The notes: generated by a model from the letters alone, not told the origin. A stretch of 40,747 bases of DNA from Patescibacteria group bacterium (GCA_019750255.1 JAIEOU010000003.1:83350-124096), one strand, 5' to 3'; positions 17,306 to 26,370 are shown, numbered from the stretch's first letter. Numbers and translations are program-made.

Positions 17306-17450
17306 GCAGGCGCTTCATTATTTCTGAGCATCAAAGCGAAAGAAATAATGGTAGCGAGCTGCGAAAAAGAGTATGAATTGGCGAATAACTTCGTCGGTAC
17401 GGAAAAAGGAGCGCTTGCTGGACACGTGTCCCACTCGCGCTCCTTTTTCC
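17306..17450 (+). ncRNA. Candidate structured RNA (element A): three-stem hairpin plus linker plus terminator
   Basis: GCAG-G-CGCT-T-CATTATTTC / GAAATAATG-GT-AGCG-AG-CTGC with loop TGAGCATCAAAGCGAAA, then terminator GGAAAAAGGAGCG...CGCTCCTTTTTCC (17401-17450). Confidence 0.55.
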
Positions 17451-17576
17451 TAGACTCCTCGTTCTTCATCCAATTTCTGCCTTTTGATAAAAGCCCCTGT
17501 GTGCTGCTAAATGAGCTAATTAACAAAACGCCCGCAAGCTATGCTCGCGGCTGTTTTGTTTGTATATAAAAAGAAT

Positions 17577-17600
17577 GGGCGCGTTCCGGAGAACGCGCCC
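17577..17600 (-). terminator. Terminator for the minus-strand ORF 17625-18101
   Basis: GGGCGCGTTC-CGGA-GAACGCGCCC; minus-strand continuation ATTCTTTTTATA. Confidence 0.75.
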
Positions 17601-17624
17601 ATGATGCTGCTAGCTGGGCTTGTA

Positions 17625-18101
17625 TCAGGTGACCGGCGCGAATACCAGAGTTCCTGCATTCCACAGGCGGTTGCGGCCGACGTGTCTAAGGATTCCTGTA
17701 CCAGGAACACGTTGATTCGTATCCGCACTCCAGCGGTGCCAGAAGGACAGCGAGACAACCTGTTCGTTCAGGTACCCGATGACGGACTGTGAGAGTCGTC
17801 GTTTGCTTTTGAACAAGAAGGCAAAGAGATGCGCGACCTGCTCTGGACGGAAGTGGTACCCGGGGTTCAGTTCGGCGAGAGCTGCCTCGATGGTATCGTC
17901 ATCCGCGCATGGTTCGAGAGAGATCTCAAACACATTCACACGGAACGGCGGCAACGGGTGCGGTGACGGTGTCGGCTCGAGCACATGCTCGAAAAAACCT
18001 AGCGTGCAACCGGGCCCTTCCGAGCTGCTGTAGAAGTTACCGAGATGGAAATCAGGAGGCAGCGAAACTTCATGACTACCGCACGGAACGAGTACTTTCA
18101 T
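17625..18101 (-). CDS. Hypothetical protein (158 aa)
   Basis: Long ORF with its own terminator; no family recognised. Confidence 0.6.
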   Translation of the reverse strand: MKVLVPCGSHEVSLPPDFHLGNFYSSSEGPGCTLGFFEHVLEPTPSPHPLPPFRVNVFEISLEPCADDDTIEAALAELNPGYHFRPEQVAHLFAFLFKSKRRLSQSVIGYLNEQVVSLSFWHRWSADTNQRVPGTGILRHVGRNRLWNAGTLVFAPVT

Positions 18102-18295
18102 GGATGTTACCTTTGCTCGATGATCGGTTGTGGGGCAGCAAAAGCTGCCTGTCTGTTTAATATTATATCACATTATACTCAAAAAGCAATTATGTGGCTT
18201 GCTTAATAGGCATTTCTCTTGTATTCTACGCGGGCTTCAGGACGGGCTCAGGTATGGACCCTGGCTCTCTCCACACAATTTAAATTAAACAATCC

Positions 18296-18721
18296 ATGGC
18301 AAAGAAATTAGTAAAGAAAATAAAGGTACAGGCAACCGGTGGTAAGGCAACTCCAGCTCCGCCACTCGGACCTGTGCTTGGTCAGGCAGGTATCAATATC
18401 GGCGAGTTCGTAAACCAGTTTAACGAACAGACCCGTGATCGTATGGGCGAAGTGGTGCCAGTAGAGCTCATGGTCTACGATGACCGTAGCTTCACTTTCA
18501 TCACTAAGGTGTCACCAGCATCGCGTTTGGTGCTCAAGAAGATGAACAAAGACAAGGGTTCAAGTAAGAACGTCTCTTCAAAAATCGGTACTATCACCCG
18601 TGCCCAGGTGCGCGAGATTGCTGAAATAAAAATGGTCGACATGAACGCTGCTTCAGTTGAGGCCGCGATGAAGACTATCGAAGGCACGTGCCGTTCAATG
18701 GGAGTGACGGTGGTAGACTAA
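18296..18721 (+). CDS. rplK: 50S ribosomal protein L11
   Basis: KKIKVQATGGKATPAPPLGPVLGQAGINIGEFVNQFNEQT. Confidence 0.97.
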   Translation: MAKKLVKKIKVQATGGKATPAPPLGPVLGQAGINIGEFVNQFNEQTRDRMGEVVPVELMVYDDRSFTFITKVSPASRLVLKKMNKDKGSSKNVSSKIGTITRAQVREIAEIKMVDMNAASVEAAMKTIEGTCRSMGVTVVD

Positions 18722-18743
18722 AGATTCTCAATTAAATCAAAAA

Positions 18744-18769
18744 CAAAAGCCGGGTAATCCCGGCTTTTG
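18744..18769 (+). terminator. Terminator after rplK
   Basis: CAAAAGCCGGG-TAAT-CCCGGCTTTTG. Confidence 0.9.
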
Positions 18770-18808
18770 TTGTGCAGAAAACTATCACCTTGTGTTGTGT
18801 GTGTTACT

Positions 18809-19321
18809 ATGCCGACAGCAACAATTGTGGAGTCTCCCATGCCCCTTATCGGTGTGCCAAAACTACATCGTATCGTCGCCCTCAGAGCACAATACGACGG
18901 ATCGTGTGCTCGGGGCTGGTTACTCGCTAAAAAGTTCTTTCCCGAACGAGCCCTTTTAGCTCGCCTTTTCGCTCGTGGTGCTTTGCTTAACGAATTCACG
19001 CAAGCTCCGACGACCAAGCAGGTGAGCGATATGCTTTGTCAGATTACGTGCACATATGTCGCCCTAGAGGTTCGTGAGTTGGGTGCAATTGAGCGTATAG
19101 CGGCTATCGGAGTTCGGTTGTGTCGGCACTACCATCATGTGCAGTCTCCTGATTTTTGGGAATTACCACAAGTACTTCCGCACCGTATGGCATTTTCCAG
19201 TACGGTCAGTGCAGACACCGTCACTCTGATGGGCGAACACAGCTCGTACCACCTCGGCAGTGTAGGTCGCGAGTTAGCTCGGGTGCTGGCTGAAGATATC
19301 CAGACGCGCCAGGCGGCGTGA
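18809..19321 (+). CDS. Hypothetical protein
   Basis: Open frame followed by hairpin GGCGGGATTCC...GGAACCCGCC; no family recognised. Confidence 0.5.
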   Translation: MPTATIVESPMPLIGVPKLHRIVALRAQYDGSCARGWLLAKKFFPERALLARLFARGALLNEFTQAPTTKQVSDMLCQITCTYVALEVRELGAIERIAAIGVRLCRHYHHVQSPDFWELPQVLPHRMAFSSTVSADTVTLMGEHSSYHLGSVGRELARVLAEDIQTRQAA

Positions 19322-19427
19322 ATCAGTGGCGGGATTCCCTCGGTGGAACCCGCCGCTTTCTTATGTATGTTAGAGCAGGTCGAATTCTCTAGCGGGTGCA
19401 CGTGCTGTTGTATTAGCTCAGGATGTC

Positions 19428-20072
19428 ATGGTAGTGTTTGAGTCGGTTTGTTCCGAGGAGATGAAAATGTCGAGTTTAAAAGGCCGCAACGATAGCGTTG
19501 TCCTGGAAGAGCGAATTCTCCTACAACTGCTCGATTCGCCCTATCGTCGACACAAGCACGCAAGCTTGGCCGACGAGCGCCTCACGGTAGTTGCCTTCGT
19601 CTATACACCCGAAGGTCAGCTGCTGTTTGTCCTTCCATCTCGTGCGAAGAAGCACGGCTGGATTCCTCCACAAGGTGGGGTCGAAGAAGGGCAGACACTG
19701 CGAGCGGCGGTGGCGGCAGAGCTCCGGGAAGAGTGTCGCTACGGTATCCACCGACTGGGGAATGAAATGAAGCTTCTCGGTCACTGGCGCTCTGATAATG
19801 GGCGCGGTGGCGTGAAGCGGCTTGTGGGAGTGTTTGTGCCCCTGCTCTCATGGCAGGAACCAAAGACCAACTACGAGAACCGCAAATGGTGCTTGGCGGG
19901 TAGTTGGGATGAGGTGGCGAAGCTTATGAAGGACGGCAGCGATAACAAGCGTCTGGCCGTTAACCATTTTTTAGGCGCTGCTGCAGTACGCGTTCCGCGT
20001 TTCAAGAAAAAGTGGGGAGTACCCACAGTTCCGTTCCGGCTGGCTATGCAAGCTGAAGCCGTCGCCGCTTAA
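19428..20072 (+). CDS. NUDIX hydrolase-like protein
   Basis: HGWIPPQGGVEEGQTLRAAVAAELREECRYGI, a divergent Nudix box. Start uncertain (19428 or 19461). Confidence 0.75.
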   Translation: MVVFESVCSEEMKMSSLKGRNDSVVLEERILLQLLDSPYRRHKHASLADERLTVVAFVYTPEGQLLFVLPSRAKKHGWIPPQGGVEEGQTLRAAVAAELREECRYGIHRLGNEMKLLGHWRSDNGRGGVKRLVGVFVPLLSWQEPKTNYENRKWCLAGSWDEVAKLMKDGSDNKRLAVNHFLGAAAVRVPRFKKKWGVPTVPFRLAMQAEAVAA

Positions 20073-20086
20073 GCAGTGGCCAAAAA

Positions 20087-20112
20087 GGCGGGTCCGATTT
20101 ATTGGACCCGCC
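20087..20112 (+). terminator. Terminator after NUDIX gene
   Basis: GGCGGGTCC-GATTTATT-GGACCCGCC. Confidence 0.75.
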
Positions 20113-20167
20113 ACTTTCGTGCCTGGAAAGTAGGTTAGGGAAATAAGATATTTGATATACTGAGCGT

Positions 20168-20716
20168 ATGTTTCTTTCCGATACGGATATAAAAAAAGCG
20201 GTAGAGAGTGGAGCAATTACCCTTGAACCATTTGATCCAGCTCGGCTCCAGCCGGCGAGCTATGACATTAGGCTCGGCAACACGTTTTTAATAAACGAAG
20301 CCCATTCCATTCAGGCAATTGATCCAGCAAAAAAGATCTACCCACAAACGCAAACCCTAACGATTCCTGATGGTGAAGAGTTCGTCCTTCATCCTGGCGT
20401 GAGCATCCTTGGGTATACCAAAGAAAAATTTGGCTCAAATGAGTTTTTGATAGAGCTCAATGGTAAGTCGTCGCTGGCTCGAATTGGACTCATCGTTCAC
20501 AACTCCGCGAGTATTGTGAATCCTGGCCACTTTCTCCATATGGCGCTCGAGCTTTGTAACCTCAATAACGTGCCGATTGTCCTCCGGCCCGGGATGGAGA
20601 TTGCCCAGCTGACGTTTTCAACCCTCTCTTCACCACCGCGGCAATTTTACGCCGAGCGCGGTCGCTATAGCGAAGACAATATCGCGGGGTATAAACCACC
20701 GAAGGAGGTGGTATAG
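20168..20716 (+). CDS. dcd: dCTP deaminase
   Basis: LQPASYDIRLGNTFL...ELNGKSSLARIGLIVHNSASIVNPGHFLHMALELCN. Confidence 0.88.
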   Translation: MFLSDTDIKKAVESGAITLEPFDPARLQPASYDIRLGNTFLINEAHSIQAIDPAKKIYPQTQTLTIPDGEEFVLHPGVSILGYTKEKFGSNEFLIELNGKSSLARIGLIVHNSASIVNPGHFLHMALELCNLNNVPIVLRPGMEIAQLTFSTLSSPPRQFYAERGRYSEDNIAGYKPPKEVV

Positions 20717-20745
20717 AAATGCAGTTCGCCGCCACTTCTTTTTAA

Positions 20746-20797
20746 CAAACACAACCGCTGAATTCTCCCTGTGGGGTCGAATTCAGCGAAGTGTTTG
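20746..20797. terminator. Bidirectional terminator-like hairpin between convergent dcd and thyX
   Basis: CAAACAC-AAC-CGCTGAATTC ... GAATTCAGCG-AA-GTGTTTG. Confidence 0.75.
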
Positions 20798-20828
20798 CCT
20801 AAGCAAAATATAGTCGGCCTAAGCCTCC

Positions 20829-22208
20829 TTAGTTCTCCTCAACTTTTACAATGTCACTTTCGCCGCGCTTTACGTTAAAGCGTCCCGGGTCTGGGTCGAG
20901 GTGAAGTGTGAGACCAGTATCAGCATAGGCGTCCCTAAGAAGGACAGCCATTTCCGCTGCGCGCTTAGCGAGGGTGGGGTGGACGAGGCTTGTCGCCCGT
21001 AGCTCCACGAGATAGGCGAGTGCCGGTAGGTCGCCTGAAAGGTAGTTGCTGATATCCAGCCCCATGGGGAGATAGTACTGTCGCACGGCAGCGTCGGGTG
21101 TGATTGTCTGCGCAGATGCGAGTTGGCTCGCAATCAATGCTTCGGCTTTGGTGCGCAAGGTCGGAGTGAGTTCACCCAAGTACCACTGATTAAAGCCCAA
21201 ATCGGCCGTAAGAAGCGGCATTCTTTGGGTAACCGCACGGTGGCGTTGAATGTCACGAAATGAACCGAAGTCTAACGTAAAGGCAAAGGCTGCCTCTCCG
21301 TAGGCGCCGAGGAATTTTGGTAGCTCGGTTTTTGCGGGCCGCGCGGCAATGAGTTCGCGGTATGGTGCAAGCGCGGCCTTGTCGATGCTGTCGCGGACGA
21401 GCGCTACCGCCGGTGATTTCAGGTCATGATAGTAGTAGTGCTTATACGAAGCCTTAACGTACGCTTCCGTGCCTTCGTAGCGCTTCTTGTTGGTATCAAA
21501 GGAGTTTGGGTAGACGGTAATCAAGGCGTCTTCCAATTTTTCAGCAATCTCCCGGACCTCAAGGAGGGGATGGTGGCGTAGCTGGAGTATGCGGTCGGCA
21601 AACTGGCGTAAGGTCGTTGTCCAAGCCAGGTTCGTAGAAGCACCAGCCGGGAGAAAGCCCCGGCACATATCAAAGGCGCGCGCCGCAATCGCTTTTTGAT
21701 AAATCGTTTCTTTTTCTTCTGCCCCGCGGGGGTAGCGGGCCGGAAGCGCCGCTTTCATTTCAGCCACCGCTTCCAGATAAAACGTCCGCCAAGTTTCAAG
21801 TACAATGGTACTTTCAGGTGTCCCTACGGGATCAATAAAGGGCTGGGCGGCAAAATCAATGTAGCGGGTTGACGCCTCCTGTCCGTTGTACAGTTTTGAG
21901 TCTTGAATCGCTTTAGCGGCCAGCATCGAGATACCTTCCACAAACACAATCGCGCTGCCGCAGTCACCGATTGATTTGTGTCCGTAGCCAACGTAGTAGG
22001 TGGACATAAATTTTTCCGCCCCGCGCTCGGCGAGGACCTTGAGGTGCTCATCGATACCCCCAGTTGAGCGCGAGTGGAGCGCCTGTAGCATTGAGGTGGC
22101 TTCAGCATTCAACACGGCTCCGGGATTAAGGATTACAATCTTGCCGCCGCCCACGAGCCCGGTCGTGTGGTGGGTGAGGTCGGCCAAATCATTAGTATGG
22201 GTTTTCAT
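20829..22208 (-). CDS. thyX: FAD-dependent thymidylate synthase, tandem ThyX-domain fusion
   Basis: 459 aa, about twice the usual ThyX length; first half VGYGHKSIGDCGSAIVFVEGIS...NGQEASTRYIDF, second half FGSFRDIQRHRAVTQRMPLL. Confidence 0.85.
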   Translation of the reverse strand: MKTHTNDLADLTHHTTGLVGGGKIVILNPGAVLNAEATSMLQALHSRSTGGIDEHLKVLAERGAEKFMSTYYVGYGHKSIGDCGSAIVFVEGISMLAAKAIQDSKLYNGQEASTRYIDFAAQPFIDPVGTPESTIVLETWRTFYLEAVAEMKAALPARYPRGAEEKETIYQKAIAARAFDMCRGFLPAGASTNLAWTTTLRQFADRILQLRHHPLLEVREIAEKLEDALITVYPNSFDTNKKRYEGTEAYVKASYKHYYYHDLKSPAVALVRDSIDKAALAPYRELIAARPAKTELPKFLGAYGEAAFAFTLDFGSFRDIQRHRAVTQRMPLLTADLGFNQWYLGELTPTLRTKAEALIASQLASAQTITPDAAVRQYYLPMGLDISNYLSGDLPALAYLVELRATSLVHPTLAKRAAEMAVLLRDAYADTGLTLHLDPDPGRFNVKRGESDIVKVEEN

Positions 22209-22352
22209 ATGGTCCTAGTGTAGCTTTGTGGCCGAGAGCGCGCTTGTGGATCTTGCGGGGATAGTGTGTACTTGTGGTGTTTAGGACATGGAGCAGGGGG
22301 GTTGTATAGACTTCTTGTGCGAAAAGAAGGCTGCTTATGGTATAAAAAAGCC

Positions 22353-23060
22353 ATGTCAAAAATTGGAACCCTCATAGTGATCGATGGTGCCGATGGTGCC
22401 GGAAAGGCCACTCAGACGAAGCTACTCGTTGACCGATTGCGCAGTGAAGGGCGGACCGTTGAAACGTTGTCGTTTCCCGGCTACGAAACCAATACCTTTG
22501 GAAGACTTATCCGCGAGTGTCTGCTCGGAGAGCGGGGGAATTTTAAGAAGGGAGGAAAAGTGGGCGATTTTGCTTCGCTCGACCCGCGCATTGCTTCGAC
22601 GTTGTATGCAGCTGATCGGTTTGAATCACGACCGCAACTTGTATCGTGGCTCGAGGGTGGCGCCACGGTTATTCTCGATCGCTACGTGAGCTCGAATATG
22701 CTCCATCAAGGCAGCAAGATTCATAATGACGAAGCAGCGCTGACCGAATTCTTGTCTTGGAATGATCATGTCGAGCACACAATTTTCGGGATGCCGCGAC
22801 CGGATGCAATTCTCTATTTAGATGTGCCCTTTGAAGTACGAAAAAATATGATGCACCACGACGGAGTCCGGGGCGAGCTCGATACTGTAGAAAAAGATGA
22901 AGACTACCAACGAGCGGCTGAGGAGTGTTCACGAACGCTGCTCGCGCGGCTCAATAATTGGACACCGATTAAGTGTACCGAGAATGGAGTTATTAAATCC
23001 AAAGAGGCGATTCATGAACAGGTGTACAACACTGCCACGCAAATACTTGCTCGCGCCTAA
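22353..23060 (+). CDS. tmk: Thymidylate kinase
   Basis: IGTLIVIDGADGAGKATQTKLLVDRL...TLYAADRFE...VILDRYVSSNMLHQG. Confidence 0.93.
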   Translation: MSKIGTLIVIDGADGAGKATQTKLLVDRLRSEGRTVETLSFPGYETNTFGRLIRECLLGERGNFKKGGKVGDFASLDPRIASTLYAADRFESRPQLVSWLEGGATVILDRYVSSNMLHQGSKIHNDEAALTEFLSWNDHVEHTIFGMPRPDAILYLDVPFEVRKNMMHHDGVRGELDTVEKDEDYQRAAEECSRTLLARLNNWTPIKCTENGVIKSKEAIHEQVYNTATQILARA

Positions 23061-23081
23061 TCTTGGTATACTTCTTCCCAT

Positions 23082-23504
23082 ATGAAACTACTCATCAAAA
23101 AAATTGACCCCGCTGCCAAGGTGCCGAGCTTTGCCCACAGTACTGATGCTGGGCTCGACGTATGCTCACTTGAAGAGGTGGTCATCCTTCCTGGGGAACG
23201 GAAGTCGCTTCGGACAGGCATAGCGATGGCGATACCGGAAGGCCATGTCGGCCTGGTTTGGGACAAGAGTGGCATTGCGCACAAGGGCGGGCTAAAGACG
23301 CTGGGAGGCGTCATCGACGCTGGGTACCGCGGCGAAATTTTTGTCGGTCTTTTGAATGCAGGCGATAGCGCCTATACGTTTGCGGTGGGCGACAAGGTAG
23401 CGCAAATTCTTATTCAGACAATTGTGCAGCCGGAATTAGTGGTAGCCGATGAGCTGCCTGAAGCTGACCGTGGCGAAGGCGCCTTCGGCAGCACGGGGAA
23501 GTAA
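23082..23504 (+). CDS. dut: dUTP diphosphatase
   Basis: STDAGLDVCS, WDKSGIAHKGGL, GGVIDAGYRGEI, RGEGAFGSTGK. Confidence 0.95.
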   Translation: MKLLIKKIDPAAKVPSFAHSTDAGLDVCSLEEVVILPGERKSLRTGIAMAIPEGHVGLVWDKSGIAHKGGLKTLGGVIDAGYRGEIFVGLLNAGDSAYTFAVGDKVAQILIQTIVQPELVVADELPEADRGEGAFGSTGK

Positions 23505-23531
23505 GGCGTATTAAGAGCTGCGGTATTGTCC

Positions 23532-23873
23532 ATGAAAAACAGAAACACCAACCTCAGGATTGCAATTGGACTGGTCGCATTGGTGGCGCTGGTCGCAGGC
23601 TTTGTGTATGGTCCCGGATACCTGCGGGAGCGTGAGGAGGGGAGGTTGAATACCGTTGGGACAGAAGTGCCGGCTGTTATCCTTGGTGTGGAAGAGACAG
23701 GAAATCGGTATAACGATATGTCCGAGTTACTCTATACAGTCGAGGTTACACCGGTTGGCGCTGCGCCGTACCGGGTTTCCATCACGACCGTTGGCACGCC
23801 ACAGCCCGGAGGAACGCCAGTGACGGTGGTCGTAGATCCAAACGATACACAGAGTGTTGCCTTTAAACAATAA
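23532..23873 (+). CDS. Hypothetical membrane-anchored protein (DUF3592-like?)
   Basis: N-terminal TM, then small beta-rich domain VPAVILGVEETGNRYND...YTVEVTP...VTVVVDPNDTQSVAFKQ. Confidence 0.55.
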   Translation: MKNRNTNLRIAIGLVALVALVAGFVYGPGYLREREEGRLNTVGTEVPAVILGVEETGNRYNDMSELLYTVEVTPVGAAPYRVSITTVGTPQPGGTPVTVVVDPNDTQSVAFKQ

Positions 23874-23882
23874 TATTCCCGC

Positions 23883-25151
23883 ATGTCACACTACGATTTC
23901 ATAAAAGCCCAGGACGCCGAGGTGTTTGGCGCACTCATGGGGGAGGAGGAGCGTGAACGGCACGGCATCGAACTCATCCCGTCAGAGAACTACGTATCGC
24001 GGGCGGTCTTAGAGGCTAACGGCTCAGTCTTTACCAATAAGTACTCGGAGGGATATCCTGGCAAGCGCTATTACGGGGGTCAGGAATTTACCGATATTGT
24101 TGAGACGATTGCGATTGAGCGCGCGAAGCAACTCTTTGGCGCAGCCTTCGCTAATGTGCAGCCACTAGGCGGCGCAGCGGCGAATGTTGCCATGTACTTT
24201 GCGCTCATGGAGCCCGGCGACACCGTACTTGGTATGGATCTTTCGCACGGCGGACACTTGACCCACGGTCACCCGACGACCGCCATCAATAAAGTGTTCA
24301 ATTTTGTTCGCTACAAGATGAAGGATGTTGATACCGGTGAAATTGATTATGAGCACTTGCGCCAAGTGGCCCTCGAGCACAAGCCAAAAATAATTCTAGC
24401 TGGCTTCTCGGCCTATAGTCGAGAACTTGATTACGCGAAGTTTGTCGAGATTGCGCGCGAGGTTGGAGCGTATACCGTAGCTGATATGGCACATATCGCT
24501 GGACTAATTGCCGGTGGTGCGCTTAAGAATCCTTTTGATGCGGGCTTTGATGTAATAATCACGACCACCCACAAGACCTTGCGCGGTCCGCGCGGGGGGA
24601 TGATTCTCGTCCGCGAGAACGCTGATATTGCCAAGAAAATAAACAAGGCAGTATTCCCGGGGATGCAGGGCGGTCCGCACATGCAAGCCATTGCCGCCAA
24701 GGCGGTGGCCTTTGGTGAGGCGCTTCATCCAAATTTTAAAGTGTACGCGGCGCAGGTACTCAAAAACGCCAAAGCGATGGAGGTGGTGTTTAAAAATGAA
24801 GGGGTGCGCCTACTGTGTGGCGGAACCGACAATCACCTACTACTTGCGGATGTATACGGTTCACTCGGGGTAACCGGGCAGGAGGCGGAAGTGCTGCTCG
24901 ATGAGGTCGGTATAACGCTAAACAAAAACATGATTGCGGATGAACCCCGCACCGCCATGGACCCGTCAGGTATACGCTTTGGTACCCCGGCTATGACTAC
25001 TCGCGGTATGAAAGAGTTGCAAGCGACACGTCTCGCTGAACTTATGCTCGAGACCCTTCGCCACAAGGACGATACTGCGAAGAAGTTGGCGGTGAAGGCG
25101 GAGATAAAAGAAATGTGCCTGGCGCACCCCGTTCCCGAGTCGTTTGTTTAA
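23883..25151 (+). CDS. glyA: Serine hydroxymethyltransferase
   Basis: ELIPSENYVSRAVLEANGSVFTNKYSEGYPGKRYYGG; TTTHKTLRGPRGG. Confidence 0.98.
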   Translation: MSHYDFIKAQDAEVFGALMGEEERERHGIELIPSENYVSRAVLEANGSVFTNKYSEGYPGKRYYGGQEFTDIVETIAIERAKQLFGAAFANVQPLGGAAANVAMYFALMEPGDTVLGMDLSHGGHLTHGHPTTAINKVFNFVRYKMKDVDTGEIDYEHLRQVALEHKPKIILAGFSAYSRELDYAKFVEIAREVGAYTVADMAHIAGLIAGGALKNPFDAGFDVIITTTHKTLRGPRGGMILVRENADIAKKINKAVFPGMQGGPHMQAIAAKAVAFGEALHPNFKVYAAQVLKNAKAMEVVFKNEGVRLLCGGTDNHLLLADVYGSLGVTGQEAEVLLDEVGITLNKNMIADEPRTAMDPSGIRFGTPAMTTRGMKELQATRLAELMLETLRHKDDTAKKLAVKAEIKEMCLAHPVPESFV

Positions 25152-25180
25152 CATTGCGACTACCAGTGAAGAGAGCAAAC

Positions 25181-25202
25181 GGTGCGACCTGCAGGTCGCA
25201 CC
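25181..25202. terminator. 22-bp perfect palindrome after glyA, probable terminator
   Basis: GGTGCGACCTGCAGGTCGCACC followed by ATTTGTTGT. Confidence 0.6.
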
Positions 25203-25214
25203 ATTTGTTGTACA

Positions 25215-26318
25215 ATGTTCCATATGGTTTGGCGTTCATTGTTAGAGAGACCGGCGGTGCGGGCGGTGCAAAAGCACTGGCTGTCGATGGCGTTCGTGCT
25301 TGGGTTTGTTAGTGACCTGATCCTTCTTAATCAAATCGATAGTCTCTTCGATAACCTTCTCCTCGCGTTTTATGTCACGCTTGCGACTGTCTCGCTCCTG
25401 TTATTTTATGCCGGTGTCGCACAGCGGGGCGGGGAACGCTTTTCGCGAATATGCGAGCGGTACATGCCGGTCCTCATGCAGTACTCGTTTGGCGGTCTCT
25501 TGTCAGGGATGCTTATTTTCTATGGCCGCTCGGGAGATTTTTTTGTCAGTGCGCCGTTTTTGCTTTTGATTGTCGGCGTGGTATTTGGGAACGAATTTAT
25601 AGTGAAGCGGAGCAATCGGCTGTTGTTCCATCTTGCGCTCTATTTCATCGGTACCTTTTCGTACCTCGTCATGGTTGTCCCTCTCCTGACTGGCTATATG
25701 GGTGACGTTATATTCGTGGGCTCAGGGATACTGGCGGCACTTCTTATTTTTGCAGTGGTAAAGCTGCTTATCCGCATTATTCCCAATTTTGTTACCCTGC
25801 AAATCCGCTCAATTGTGTTTGTACTCGGTGGTATTTACGTGTTGTTTAATGGTCTCTATTTCTTGAACGTTATTCCCCCGATCCCACTCTCACTTACCGA
25901 ATTACATATCTATCACTCAGTTGAAAAAACAAGCGCTGGAGGGTATCGCGTACTCACTGCAAACGAAAGCTGGTGGGAGCAATTGCCGTACTTGCCGATT
26001 ACTTTCTCGCCAGCACCAGGGAAGGGTGCCTACTGCTTTGCGCGGGTGTATACGCCGGTACGGCTCCATACCGATATTTACCACCATTGGGAGTACTACA
26101 GTGAGGCGGCTGGTGAATGGCAATCGCGCTTTCGTATCTCCTATCCTATCTCAGGAGAAAACAAAAGTGGCTATGGCGGCTACTCTGTATCCAATAATCT
26201 GGCTAACGGTAAGTGGCGTTGTAGTGTAGAGACTGAGCGGGGGCAGGTGCTCGGACGACGTACCTTTACGGTTGATCTCAGTCAGTCGCCCGGCGAACTG
26301 ATTACTCGAGTAGAATAA
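25215..26318 (+). CDS. Multi-TM protein with C-terminal DUF2914-like domain
   Basis: About seven hydrophobic helices, then CFARVYTPVRLHTDIYHHWEYYS...SGYGGYSVSNNLANGKWRCSVET. Confidence 0.75.
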   Translation: MFHMVWRSLLERPAVRAVQKHWLSMAFVLGFVSDLILLNQIDSLFDNLLLAFYVTLATVSLLLFYAGVAQRGGERFSRICERYMPVLMQYSFGGLLSGMLIFYGRSGDFFVSAPFLLLIVGVVFGNEFIVKRSNRLLFHLALYFIGTFSYLVMVVPLLTGYMGDVIFVGSGILAALLIFAVVKLLIRIIPNFVTLQIRSIVFVLGGIYVLFNGLYFLNVIPPIPLSLTELHIYHSVEKTSAGGYRVLTANESWWEQLPYLPITFSPAPGKGAYCFARVYTPVRLHTDIYHHWEYYSEAAGEWQSRFRISYPISGENKSGYGGYSVSNNLANGKWRCSVETERGQVLGRRTFTVDLSQSPGELITRVE

Positions 26319-26370
26319 CCGAAATGTTGATGCTACCAGAGCACTTGTCGTTGTGGTAGGATGCCTTTAC

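Noticed and set aside
20746-20797. Further member of the A/B/C RNA family between dcd and thyX
   Set aside because: Has CGCT/AGCG in its stem but lacks the T/GT and G/AG internal loops and the conserved loop; better explained as a bidirectional terminator.
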